From positions 1-60,723 of the forward strand of contig DAIDKH010000018.1 of NCBI GenBank assembly GCA_027450145.1: a stretch of 60,723 nt of DNA, written 5' to 3'. Every line of letters starts with the position of its first letter. Position 1 is the stretch's first letter. Shown piece after piece: positions 34,376 to 42,990 of the stretch. The DNA is from Chthonomonadaceae bacterium. GTDB taxonomy: Bacteria > Armatimonadota > Chthonomonadetes > Chthonomonadales > Chthonomonadaceae. The position numbers were made by a program, and so were the translations under genes. The notes beneath the pieces are model-generated. The model searched no databases and was not told where the DNA came from. It saw only the letters and a list, made by a program, of their open reading frames with translations.

Positions 34376-37300
34376 GCCGGTTCCGGTGCGTTCTCCTTCA
34401 CTTTGCTCCTCTGCTGCACTCGCCGAAAGACCACATACAGTAGCGGAGCGTACAACAGTGTAAAGACGGTGGAGAATGTAAGTCCTCCTATGACCGCAAT
34501 GGCAAGGGGTTGCTGCATCTGTGCGCCGGCTCCAATGCCGAGCGCCAACGGTGCAAGGCCCAAAATCGCGGTAAGCGTCGTCATCAGAATGGGCCGCAGG
34601 CGCACCCGTCCTGCCTGAACCACCGCCTCCTCAGGATGCACTCCTTCGCCCTCCGCCTTTTGAGCCTGATCTAACAACAAGATACCATTCTTTACGACAA
34701 TTCCTACCAGCATGATGGCGCCCATAAACGAGGACACATTAAACGGCGTCCCGGTAATCCACAAACCAAACGTAACACCAAAGAGTGACAGGGGCATTAC
34801 TATCAGAATTACCGTAGGCGAGGTGAACGATCCGAACTGAAAAAGCATGACTGAGAAGACGAGCAGAATAGCAAGTGCGAGTACTTCCATCAGGTTAGTA
34901 AAGGCTGTTTTCTGGCTCTCGTACTGGCCCCCTAGTACATAGTTAACGCCTGCGGGCAAGGTCTGCCTCGCCATCATAGCTTTCACGTCTCCCATCACGC
35001 TTCCTAGATCTCGTCCTGAAATTCGGGCGGTAACATCAATGAGGCGCCGCTGATTTTCACGACGAAGCTCATAACTCTGCGCTATTTTGGAGACCGTAGC
35101 CAGTGATGCTAGCGGCACGGTATACCCTCCAGGAGCAGCGAGAGGAAGCATCTCAAGCGCCTGTTTGCTGTCGCGATAAGCCGCCGGGAATCGCACTCGA
35201 ACAGCAATTTGCTTCTCCCCTTGCAGCACTTGGGTAACCACGTCACCATACATAGCACCGTTCACCTGCTGTGCAACCATCTGCGGCGTAAGCCCAACGC
35301 GACCGGCTTTGATAGAATCTACGTTGATGATCAACTCCGGCCCCATAACCACCACACCACTTTTCTGGTCTACAACGCCAGGTATCTTTCCGAGTTTCTG
35401 TGCAATTTGCTCTGCAACTGGTCGAATGCGCGAAGGGTGGTCGCCAAACAACTTGATCTCTATGGGGGCCGGCGCCCCGGAAAGGTCGCCAATGAGGTCC
35501 TGAAGCGCCTGTGAAAAGTCGATATCCACACCAGGAACCGTGGTCAAGATGCGGTGGCGCACACTGTCCATAACCGCATTAATATCTCGACTGCGCTTGT
35601 TGTGCAACATTACTGCGAAATCGCCGCTATTTGGCTCTGTGATGGCGAAGCCAAGCTCGCTGCCCGTCCTTCGCGAAAACGACTTCACTTCTGGTGTGGT
35701 CATCAGGATCTTCTCGATATGCATGAGAATACGATTGCTCTCTTGCAGCGAAGTACCTGGCGGTGTGACATAGTCGAGAATAAACGACCCTTCGTCCATT
35801 TCGGGCATGAATCCGCTACCCACATGAGTAGCAAAATAGCCCGTACAACCTATCAGTACCACGGCTACTGCAGGAAGTACCCATGCCCTCCGCAGGCATG
35901 TGCGCAGAACCCGTTCATACCATTGCAGGAACCTCTCGAATAACCTGCCATGTTCCTCGGCGCCTTCTCTCACCTTTAGGAAGGCGGCGCACAGGCTGGG
36001 GCTCACAAGGAGTGCGAGAGCCAACGAAACCATCAATGCAATGGTAAGCGTTACAGCCAGTGCAGTAAAAAACGCGCCGGCAATGCCGCTAAGAAGCATC
36101 AGCGGCATAAACACGACGACCGTAGTCATCGTAGAAGAAACCATCGGTGCGGCAATTTCCTTGGCTGCTCGCTGAATTGCTGCGCCGGGAGACTCCCCAT
36201 GCGATAGGTGGCGAAAGACATTTTCAACCACAACAATGGCGTCGTCTATTACAAGCCCTATTCCAACGGCAAGTGCACCTAGCGTCATTAAATTCAGCGT
36301 GAGACCTGCTAGTCGCATAAGAAGAAACGTGATAAGCACTGTCGACGGAATGATCAACGCAGTGACCATGGTGGCTCGAAGGTCGCCCAGGAACAACATT
36401 AGAACGAAGATAGCCAGCACGGCGCCGGTTAACACGGCGTCGCGTACGCTACCTACGGCCCCGTTGATAAGGATAGACTGATCGTAGAATGTGTTGAACT
36501 TTATGCTGGGAGGCAAACTGCCCTTGATCTCCCTTAGGGCTTTCTTAACTCCCAGCACCGTCGTCACAGTGTTCGCAGACGGCTGCCGAATAATGTTTAG
36601 GAGAACGCTCTGCTTACCATTGGCAGTAACGAGCATTGTCTGATCTTGCAACGTCGGTTTTACGGTAGCAACCTGAGCAAGAGTAATGGGCACCCCATTC
36701 GTATGAGCAACGACGATGTTGGCAACCTGCTCTGGCGTAACAGTTTGACCGGACACCATCGCCTGGTAGCCCTGGAAGTGCCGGTTGATAAGCCCTACGG
36801 CCTGTATCTGGTTGGTTTGAGCGATTGCAGCTTCCACGTCTGCCTGGGTTAGGTGAAATGCCGCCAGCTTCTGTGGGTCCACGCTCACCCCAATCTCAGG
36901 GATACGGCCGCCCTGCACCTCCACGCGGGCCACTCCCGGGACACGGCTTAACCATGGCTCTAGAGTATACACAGCTAAATCATGTAGCTGTGCCTGAGAC
37001 AAGACGGACGACTGAAGTGATATACCGTAGATTGGGAAAACTGTAGGGTTCATGCGGTGAACCCGAATCTGCGTGTCTGCGGGGAGTGACGAGCGCAGCT
37101 GACTTAAGCGCGTGTTAACAATCTGCTCGTCCGTTAAGATGTCACTACCCCAGTTGAAGTCGACGTCTATAGCCGTTGCACCACGCTGCAGGCGCGCACG
37201 AATATCAGTGACACCAGGAACGGTGGCGATCGTCTGCTCCATGGGTCGGCTAATCTCCGCCTCCATCATGTTAACGGGCAGAGCGCCGCTGCGTGCAATG

Positions 37301-37440
37301 ACAACCAACCGTGGAAAGGTCACATCAGGCAATATGGAGACGGGAAAGGTGGTAATCATCACCGCGCCTATTCCACATAAAATGCAGGTTACAAACAGGA
37401 TTGCGCGGAGGTTTTGCGTGGCGAACCGGCTGATATTCAT
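34372..37440 (-). CDS. RND efflux pump, inner-membrane subunit (CzcA/AcrB superfamily)
   Basis: Proton-driven inner-membrane transporter of 1022 aa with twelve helices and two large periplasmic loops. MNISRFATQNLRAILFVTC starts the first helix; AVGIGLVIDDAIVVVENVFR in helix 4 carries the paired Asp residues of the proton relay; MAPVM-like motifs and LLFSVMLFQFGSFTSP follow the family pattern. TAATG junction with the adaptor gene. Closest in style to multidrug/organic RND pumps of the metal-efflux clade; substrate not readable. Confidence 0.95.
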   Translation of the reverse strand: MNISRFATQNLRAILFVTCILCGIGAVMITTFPVSILPDVTFPRLVVIARSGALPVNMMEAEISRPMEQTIATVPGVTDIRARLQRGATAIDVDFNWGSDILTDEQIVNTRLSQLRSSLPADTQIRVHRMNPTVFPIYGISLQSSVLSQAQLHDLAVYTLEPWLSRVPGVARVEVQGGRIPEIGVSVDPQKLAAFHLTQADVEAAIAQTNQIQAVGLINRHFQGYQAMVSGQTVTPEQVANIVVAHTNGVPITLAQVATVKPTLQDQTMLVTANGKQSVLLNIIRQPSANTVTTVLGVKKALREIKGSLPPSIKFNTFYDQSILINGAVGSVRDAVLTGAVLAIFVLMLFLGDLRATMVTALIIPSTVLITFLLMRLAGLTLNLMTLGALAVGIGLVIDDAIVVVENVFRHLSHGESPGAAIQRAAKEIAAPMVSSTMTTVVVFMPLMLLSGIAGAFFTALAVTLTIALMVSLALALLVSPSLCAAFLKVREGAEEHGRLFERFLQWYERVLRTCLRRAWVLPAVAVVLIGCTGYFATHVGSGFMPEMDEGSFILDYVTPPGTSLQESNRILMHIEKILMTTPEVKSFSRRTGSELGFAITEPNSGDFAVMLHNKRSRDINAVMDSVRHRILTTVPGVDIDFSQALQDLIGDLSGAPAPIEIKLFGDHPSRIRPVAEQIAQKLGKIPGVVDQKSGVVVMGPELIINVDSIKAGRVGLTPQMVAQQVNGAMYGDVVTQVLQGEKQIAVRVRFPAAYRDSKQALEMLPLAAPGGYTVPLASLATVSKIAQSYELRRENQRRLIDVTARISGRDLGSVMGDVKAMMARQTLPAGVNYVLGGQYESQKTAFTNLMEVLALAILLVFSVMLFQFGSFTSPTVILIVMPLSLFGVTFGLWITGTPFNVSSFMGAIMLVGIVVKNGILLLDQAQKAEGEGVHPEEAVVQAGRVRLRPILMTTLTAILGLAPLALGIGAGAQMQQPLAIAVIGGLTFSTVFTLLYAPLLYVVFRRVQQRSKVKENAPEPA

Positions 37441-39023
37441 TACTGCGTACCTCCGTGTGGGCTTACGGGTTTCACGGGCGACCCCTCGCTAAGCTCGTAC
37501 TGGCCCACCGTGATCACTTGCTGGCCTGGCTTAAGTCCCTTATCAACTTCCACCAGGCCATCCTGCTGCGGCCCCAAGGTCACATCAACCTCATGGGCAA
37601 TATTCTTTTCGCCCACTACGAACACCTGTTCACCCTTCTCGTTGGAAACGATTGCTTCTTTTGGCACAACCAACGCACGTTTATTGACTCTGATAATGAT
37701 AGAGGCCGTGGCAAACATACCTTGTTTCAACAGTTGGGAAGAATTACCTACCGCTATACGGATGGACATGAGGCTGGTAAGCGGATCGACCTGGCCCACG
37801 AGCGTAACGACGCCGCTGAACGATTTGCCCGGGAGATCTGGAGTCGTGATCGTGGCACGCATTCCGGGCCGCACCTTGACACCAGACTCTGCGGGGATCC
37901 TGGCATTTAAGTCCAACTTGGCAATGTTGGAGATTTCGACAATGGGAACGGTGGTTTCGGCCATATCACCCGCGTTGAGAGCGCGATGAACCACCACGCC
38001 TGTTATTGGCGACTTCAATACCGAGTAGCCGGCCGCTGCCGCTGCTGCGGTTAAGTCCGCCTGCTTCTGCAGGACTGTTGTACGCATAGCTCGAGCGGCA
38101 GCGTCTTTTGCCGCCACCTGCAGGGCCCCCTGTTTGGCGATGATAAGGGCTGTTTTTGCCTGCGCCACAGAGGCAGCGGCCTGCGTGCGTGCCTGTTGCA
38201 GCGCGGTTTTTGCGGCTTCCACCTTCAGTTGGGCTGCGGTAATGTCCTGCGGTCGTGCACCTGCTTTAAGTAAGCTCACCTGTTGTTGAGCCGATGTAAG
38301 GTTTGCCTTGGCAATGGTATAGGCGGTGTGTGCATCCTCCACCATGCTTTTCGATGCCACGCCGTTCTTAAAGAGGTACTCCTCCCGCGTATACTGGTTC
38401 TCTGCGTGGCTTTCGGTAGCTGCCGCCTGAACAACAGCCTGCTGCGCCTGTTCGAGCTGCTGCGGTCGAGCTCCTGCCCGAAGTCTTGAAAGCTCTGCCT
38501 CTGCAGTCTTCACGCCTGTTTGGGCAATGGCTATACTCTGCATACTCTGCTGCTGAGCGGCTGCAAGCTGCTGCTGCGCCAATTGCAGACTACTAGCCTG
38601 ATTTTGGGCTGCCGCTTTAGCCGCGAGTGACGCCACTTCAGCTTGCTGCTGGGCAGCGGTAAGGGCGGCAGACGCCCCCTGGGCCATGGCCTGCTGGGTG
38701 CTATAGTCCAATACTGCCACAGGTTGCCCCGCCGTGACGTGCTCTCCTTCCACCACCAGAACCTGTTTAATTCTGCCTGGCATCACCGCCGCTACACTGG
38801 CACTACCACCCTGCTCTGGCTGCAGCGTACCCTGCGCCAACACTGTGTCTGCCATGGGCATTATCTTGGTCATGCTGGTTTGAACAGCGGAAGCGCCCAT
38901 GGTTGGGTCCTTGGCGGCATCTGCCGCACTACTTTTATTGCACCCCGCTGTCGCCACTGCCAGGGGTACGACGGCGGCAACGGCCCACCAATTCCGGCTG
39001 AATACAACTCTGTTTAATTTCAA
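37440..39023 (-). CDS. RND efflux periplasmic adaptor (membrane fusion protein) lipoprotein
   Basis: Periplasmic adaptor of 527 aa joining the RND pump to the outer-membrane channel. Lipobox near residue 28 (AVATAGC). A long alpha-hairpin rich in Ala and Gln (about residues 125-330) lies between two lipoyl halves (VLDYST, then VLKSPITGVVVHRALNAGD), followed by a beta-barrel and membrane-proximal domain (GMRATITTPDLPGKSF). The hairpin is longer than usual, with two repeated KAGARPQDI-like turns. TTG start with GGAGGA 8 nt upstream; the TTGA overlaps the stop of the channel gene. Confidence 0.93.
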   Translation of the reverse strand: MKLNRVVFSRNWWAVAAVVPLAVATAGCNKSSAADAAKDPTMGASAVQTSMTKIMPMADTVLAQGTLQPEQGGSASVAAVMPGRIKQVLVVEGEHVTAGQPVAVLDYSTQQAMAQGASAALTAAQQQAEVASLAAKAAAQNQASSLQLAQQQLAAAQQQSMQSIAIAQTGVKTAEAELSRLRAGARPQQLEQAQQAVVQAAATESHAENQYTREEYLFKNGVASKSMVEDAHTAYTIAKANLTSAQQQVSLLKAGARPQDITAAQLKVEAAKTALQQARTQAAASVAQAKTALIIAKQGALQVAAKDAAARAMRTTVLQKQADLTAAAAAAGYSVLKSPITGVVVHRALNAGDMAETTVPIVEISNIAKLDLNARIPAESGVKVRPGMRATITTPDLPGKSFSGVVTLVGQVDPLTSLMSIRIAVGNSSQLLKQGMFATASIIIRVNKRALVVPKEAIVSNEKGEQVFVVGEKNIAHEVDVTLGPQQDGLVEVDKGLKPGQQVITVGQYELSEGSPVKPVSPHGGTQ

Positions 39024-40264
39024 GGAAGTTTTCCTCCCACAGCATGCTGAAGTGCTGCCAGCGCAAGATCATAGGAAGCGAGCGCATTTACGGTATTTGT
39101 CTGCTCAATGGCGTAGGTCTGTTGGGCATCAATGTATTCAAGATAGGAATTTGCGCCATGGCTGTACCCAATTTGCACCATCCTGAGAAGCTCTTTGGCA
39201 CGCTGAAGCCGACCGTTTTGAAACGACTGGACCACACGCTGTGCAGCAACCAGATTGTTGTATGCCGTCTTAACATCTAACTGCACCGTGAGTGCGGTTA
39301 GCTTTGTGGCCGCACTCTGTGCCCGTAACTGGGCCTGGGCTGCATGGACCTTGGATCTAATGGCGCCAAGATCAAACAGAGGAAAGATGATGCCAACTCG
39401 CAGTGAATTACCGCCGGGGCGGAAATCCAGCGGAGTATGACGGTATTCCACGAACATATCGGGCTGTGACTGTGCCTTTGCAAGATGCACCAACGAGGTA
39501 TCAGCAGAGGTTGTCTGTTGGGCGGCAAGAAGGTCTTGACGGTGGATCAACGCGTAGGCCTGCAGTTCATCAAGCGTGGAATGTATCGGCGTAAAGTTCA
39601 GTTCACCGGTAAGCTTGACCTGTTGTCCTTGAGGGAAATCCAACAGCGACGTGAGCTTGTCCAACGCATTAGAGCGCGATGCCTGCGCATCAGTCAAAGT
39701 TTGATCTGCTTGCGCCACTGCAATCTCGCTTCGTACTACATTGCTCTGTGGCACAGTGCCTGCCTTAAACTGGGTCTTGGCAGCGGCTTGAAATCGTTGA
39801 ACGGTTCGCAGGTTATCCTGGGCGAGCCGGTATTGAGCCTCTGCCTGCAGGGCTGTATAGTACGCCTGTTGGACCTGGTAAACGAGGTTGCTCTTAATTA
39901 GGCCATACTGATTCTTAGCAGCAGCTACACCAGAACGGGCAGCATATATCCGCTGCCTCAGCTTGTCGCCGAGGGGTAGGTCCTGTGTAACAAGGATGTC
40001 CTCATCCAGCCCGCCTGTTTTTACACCCGTATGCTGAGCCAGACTCAACGTTGGGCTGGGAAGCGACGCCGCAAAGTGCTCCTCGTCTTGAGCGATCTGC
40101 ACTGCAGCATTGGCCTGTTTAACGGCAGGGTTGTTTTTAAGCGCTAACTGAACTGCTTGAGTCAACGACAAACTTTGTGGCTCAGGTACCGACTGAGCGA
40201 AAACAGGAGATGCGCAGCTAGCACAAATCGCTAGCACTGCCATGGCGCGATTTCTCACCGACAT
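39020..40264 (-). CDS. TolC-family outer-membrane efflux protein
   Basis: Outer-membrane channel of 414 aa. Signal peptide ending near SPVFAQ (residue about 24); the paired outer-membrane-factor repeats begin with LSLTQAVQLALKNNPAVKQA and contain long coiled-coil helices (VAQADQTLTDAQASRSNAL, YNNLVAAQRVVQSFQ). First gene of the six-gene operon tolC-MFP-RND-RR-HK-OGG in which every junction overlaps by 1-29 nt. Confidence 0.93.
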   Translation of the reverse strand: MSVRNRAMAVLAICASCASPVFAQSVPEPQSLSLTQAVQLALKNNPAVKQANAAVQIAQDEEHFAASLPSPTLSLAQHTGVKTGGLDEDILVTQDLPLGDKLRQRIYAARSGVAAAKNQYGLIKSNLVYQVQQAYYTALQAEAQYRLAQDNLRTVQRFQAAAKTQFKAGTVPQSNVVRSEIAVAQADQTLTDAQASRSNALDKLTSLLDFPQGQQVKLTGELNFTPIHSTLDELQAYALIHRQDLLAAQQTTSADTSLVHLAKAQSQPDMFVEYRHTPLDFRPGGNSLRVGIIFPLFDLGAIRSKVHAAQAQLRAQSAATKLTALTVQLDVKTAYNNLVAAQRVVQSFQNGRLQRAKELLRMVQIGYSHGANSYLEYIDAQQTYAIEQTNTVNALASYDLALAALQHAVGGKLP

Positions 40265-40529
40265 AAGGTTATCCTATTCTCTACTTGAAGACCTGTGCAA
40301 TTCCTACCAGGTTCGTCACCCACTGCTCGGTGCGTTTGGTTCGGTTATCTCAAAGTTTGAACCGTCACACCTGTTCCAATTCAACGTATCATTCTCATTT
40401 GCACTATAAGTGTGGCATTAGAAACTTTGGTGCAACTTAAGCTCCGCTGAGAATTCTCTAAGAATTGAACGAGGCGTAGATATCCATATTGTTCGCTCTA
40501 TGCCTCGTTCTTGCCGGTTCGACGACTGG
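40265..40529 (-). promoter_or_regulatory. Upstream region of the efflux operon
   Basis: About 265 bp between the PepSY gene and the tolC-like gene. A 15-bp dyad AATTCT-CTA-AGAATT (40452-40466) overlaps a direct repeat of GAATT with 11-bp period, typical of OmpR-family sites. An AATGAGAATGA word on the minus strand near 40395-40405 resembles half a Fur site. Core promoter elements are weak. No gene is seen. Confidence 0.35.
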
Positions 40530-40940
40530 CTACTTGTTTGCTCTACCGCTGTTGCGCAACGGCGAGCGCATGCCGAGTGCTGACCGTAGATCACTGGCAA
40601 GCTCTTGCCCTTCGCCGGCAGGATCGACATTCTCTGCGGCATCAGCTTTACCCGTCATGGCGTTCACCTCAACCTCACTCAACTTGTGACCTCGTACGAG
40701 GATGACATCATAACTCCAGTGTCCGCCGTCGAACGAGTACGTGGCGCTAAACGGTCGTCCACCTGCTTTGTGTGAAGCGATGCGCATGGCTGCCCAGGGG
40801 GTAACCTTTGCGGCGGCGGGGCTCTGCAGGACTGCAACGACCGGTTTGGCGGATGCAAATGCGGGAAGCAATGCCACCACAGCAGAGCCCGCCATCGTTA
40901 CAAGAGCAGCAACTGCAAGAACATTCGTATTCATTTTCAT
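40530..40940 (-). CDS. Exported PepSY-domain protein
   Basis: Secreted protein of 136 aa. A signal peptide (VLAVAALVTMAGSAVVALLPAFASA) is followed by a PepSY domain: TPWAAMRIASHKAGGRPFSA, then HWSYDVILVRGHKLSEVEV and VNAMTGKADAAE. PepSY proteins act as protease inhibitors or metal/heme-linked sensors near the envelope. The start at 40940 is preferred (GGAG 12 nt upstream). It lies just upstream of the efflux operon on the same strand and may be cotranscribed. Confidence 0.8.
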   Translation of the reverse strand: MKMNTNVLAVAALVTMAGSAVVALLPAFASAKPVVAVLQSPAAAKVTPWAAMRIASHKAGGRPFSATYSFDGGHWSYDVILVRGHKLSEVEVNAMTGKADAAENVDPAGEGQELASDLRSALGMRSPLRNSGRANK

Positions 40941-41172
40941 CTGTTTATAAATCTCCGTAGGTTTGTGGTTTTGCGCGCGGCTTTTAACCTCGCACACCTA
41001 GCGGCAGGTTGCCGACCACAGCGGCTATCCTGCCCCGTAAAATCGTTCATAGAGCGGCCATAACCCGCTGATTACATCGCGCAAGTTTACGAGCCAGAGG
41101 TCCTTTGTATTGCATTCGTGGCAATACGTTCACACACGATCATCGGGTATGTTCTGTCCTCATCTACAAGTC

Positions 41173-42309
41173 TTAGTGCAATAAGCGGCTGGCAGGTTGA
41201 TCGTCCTCGGGCTCGCCCGGCGTGTCCGGTCCATCCTCCAAAGGCTGTGCGCCATCATCTTGCTTCACGTATCCATGTTTCTCAACGCCTTGCCTGGTAT
41301 TTAAGACTAATGCCGCGGATCCCGTTCCCCGTAAAGCACTGTTTGTTACTGGTACAACGAACATAAAACCCAGTGAACCTGCAGCGACACCAATCATAGC
41401 AGTCCTCATAACGTGATCTACTGCAGGAACGATCTGCCCCGCCAGGCGCTTAACACGTGCAAGCACCAGTCCGTCCGAGGCCGCGAGCGCTACCATGCGG
41501 CGGGAGGACTGCCGATGAGCCACAGCAGCAAGGGCTTGAAGGTAGACCAACCTATCGCATATCTGCACCACGCACTCATCGCAGCACACTTCTCGCTCCT
41601 CGCGAATTCGACGCGAGGTCCACAATACCACCGGATTGAAGAACAGAACGGCCTCCACTAGAGCTTGCAGATAGTTGAACACGCCATCCTTGCGCACAAC
41701 ATGCATCAGCTCGTGTACGACCAGAGCCTCGACCTGTCGGCCGGTAAGCTCCCGGTCGATGCCTGCCGGAAGTATAAGAATTGGCCTAACGGCCCCAATT
41801 ACCATAGGGCCTAACACCTGTGCGGAAGTCAATACCTGTGGACACGTGCGAAGGCCAACAGAATCAGCCAAGGCTTGTACCCGGCTCATTACTTCGTAAT
41901 TAACGGGTGCGGCGAACAGGATCAGGCGGCGTAGGGAAATCAGCCCAGTTATGCCGGCAGCAGCTTTCGCAATACCACCAACCATCCAGGCTAGCATTAG
42001 GAAGGGGAGAAACCGCGCAAGTGTCCTCGCAAGATTATTGCCGCCAAACGAACCATGCATCAACGCCAATGACGGTCCATCGTTTGGCAGCCTGAAGAGC
42101 AGCCAGGTAACCAGGGGTGGCCCAACAATCATAGCAGTGAAAAACAGACTGAGCGTTGCGTAACGAGTACGAGCAAGTAGCGCTGTTTGTCTATACATGA
42201 TTGCAACCAGTGCTACCAGTAGCAGGCTGTCAATCCAGAGCGAGTTCAACAGAACGGCGGTAACAACGGAGGCGCTTCTCGCCCACTCATTGGCGTAAGG
42301 TGCTGTCAT
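41173..42309 (-). CDS. M56 (BlaR1-like) membrane metallopeptidase
   Basis: Integral-membrane zinc protease of 378 aa, the sensor/protease half of a BlaI-BlaR1-type pair. Several N-terminal helices precede the zinc motif VVHELMHVVRKDG (HEXXH); the third ligand region is REEREVCCDECV. Another helix lies near residue 305, and the C-terminal part is short and lacks a penicillin-binding sensor domain, so beta-lactam is not necessarily the signal. Starts in ATGA overlap with the regulator. Confidence 0.92.
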   Translation of the reverse strand: MTAPYANEWARSASVVTAVLLNSLWIDSLLLVALVAIMYRQTALLARTRYATLSLFFTAMIVGPPLVTWLLFRLPNDGPSLALMHGSFGGNNLARTLARFLPFLMLAWMVGGIAKAAAGITGLISLRRLILFAAPVNYEVMSRVQALADSVGLRTCPQVLTSAQVLGPMVIGAVRPILILPAGIDRELTGRQVEALVVHELMHVVRKDGVFNYLQALVEAVLFFNPVVLWTSRRIREEREVCCDECVVQICDRLVYLQALAAVAHRQSSRRMVALAASDGLVLARVKRLAGQIVPAVDHVMRTAMIGVAAGSLGFMFVVPVTNSALRGTGSAALVLNTRQGVEKHGYVKQDDGAQPLEDGPDTPGEPEDDQPASRLLH

Positions 42310-42704
42310 GCCCTCTCCCTTTCGAGGTTCTCGACGATAGCCCTAATCTCCGCCAGTTCTTGTGGGGTGACGTCGCCACTCGCAAGGGCACCTAGCACAA
42401 GCTTCTGAGTTGAGCCCTGAAACACTCGCTTTACGAGGTCGCCTACAAATTCGGTCTGCACGGAATCCTCATCGATTGCTGCCGCATAAAGATGCGCTCG
42501 TCCGTGAGGCTGGCGGGTTACCAATCCCTTCTCAGACATTATCTGCAAGAACTTTAACACAGTGGTGTATCCCCATTTCTGTTCTGACTGCAGCGCGTCA
42601 CACAACGCTCTAACCGTGCAGGGACCGCTGTTCCAAAGGCATCTCAAAATGTGAAGTTCTGCTTCTGTTGGTTTTGTCACATTACCGTGTCTTCTGTCTC
42701 TCAA
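42306..42704 (-). CDS. BlaI/MecI-family transcriptional repressor
   Basis: Winged-helix repressor of 132 aa. TEAELHILRCLWNSGPCTV begins the DNA-binding domain; YTTVLKFLQIMSEKGLV is the recognition helix, and the C-terminus is a dimerisation helix pair. The TTG start at 42704 has GGAGG 7 nt upstream; the in-frame ATG further upstream lies beyond two palindromic operators and would overlap the promoter. Its membrane protease partner follows directly. Two matching dyads at 42757-42803 are the likely self-regulatory operators. Confidence 0.88.
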   Translation of the reverse strand: MRDRRHGNVTKPTEAELHILRCLWNSGPCTVRALCDALQSEQKWGYTTVLKFLQIMSEKGLVTRQPHGRAHLYAAAIDEDSVQTEFVGDLVKRVFQGSTQKLVLGALASGDVTPQELAEIRAIVENLERERA

Positions 42705-42750
42705 GGCATTGCCTCCATTCAAGTTAGCTGCATCAATCTGGGGTTTCTCT

Positions 42751-42803
42751 ATTATGTACGAAGAAATTCGTAGTAAGCAACCGTAAATACGAAAACCTTC
42801 GTA
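42751..42803 (-). promoter_or_regulatory. BlaI-type promoter with two operator dyads
   Basis: On the minus strand TTGCTT (42775-42780) and CATAAT (42751-42756) are 18 bp apart. A perfect dyad TACGAA-GAAA-TTCGTA (42757-42772) fills the spacer. A second, TACGAA-AACC-TTCGTA (42788-42803), lies upstream, 31 bp centre to centre (three helical turns). They share the TACGAA-N4-TTCGTA form, differing from the staphylococcal TACA/TGTA boxes, as expected for a diverged repressor. Confidence 0.75.
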
Positions 42804-42990
42804 TATTCTAAGCAAACTGCAAAAGAGGACGCTTCGCAATTCGTTTCAACCCATTGCCCGGCTATGGCGACACGATTATGCACAAAAGTTCCACAACTAC
42901 ACGTATAATGTAAAGTAAGGTCTGTAGTGCGGCTCAACGGATGGGGTTCGTCACTCGGCAGGTCTTTGAGTGCATCCCGGAGGGTTCTCT

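Noticed and set aside
40395-40405. Fur box upstream of the efflux operon.
   Set aside because: Only about half of the consensus is matched and no iron genes are next to it.
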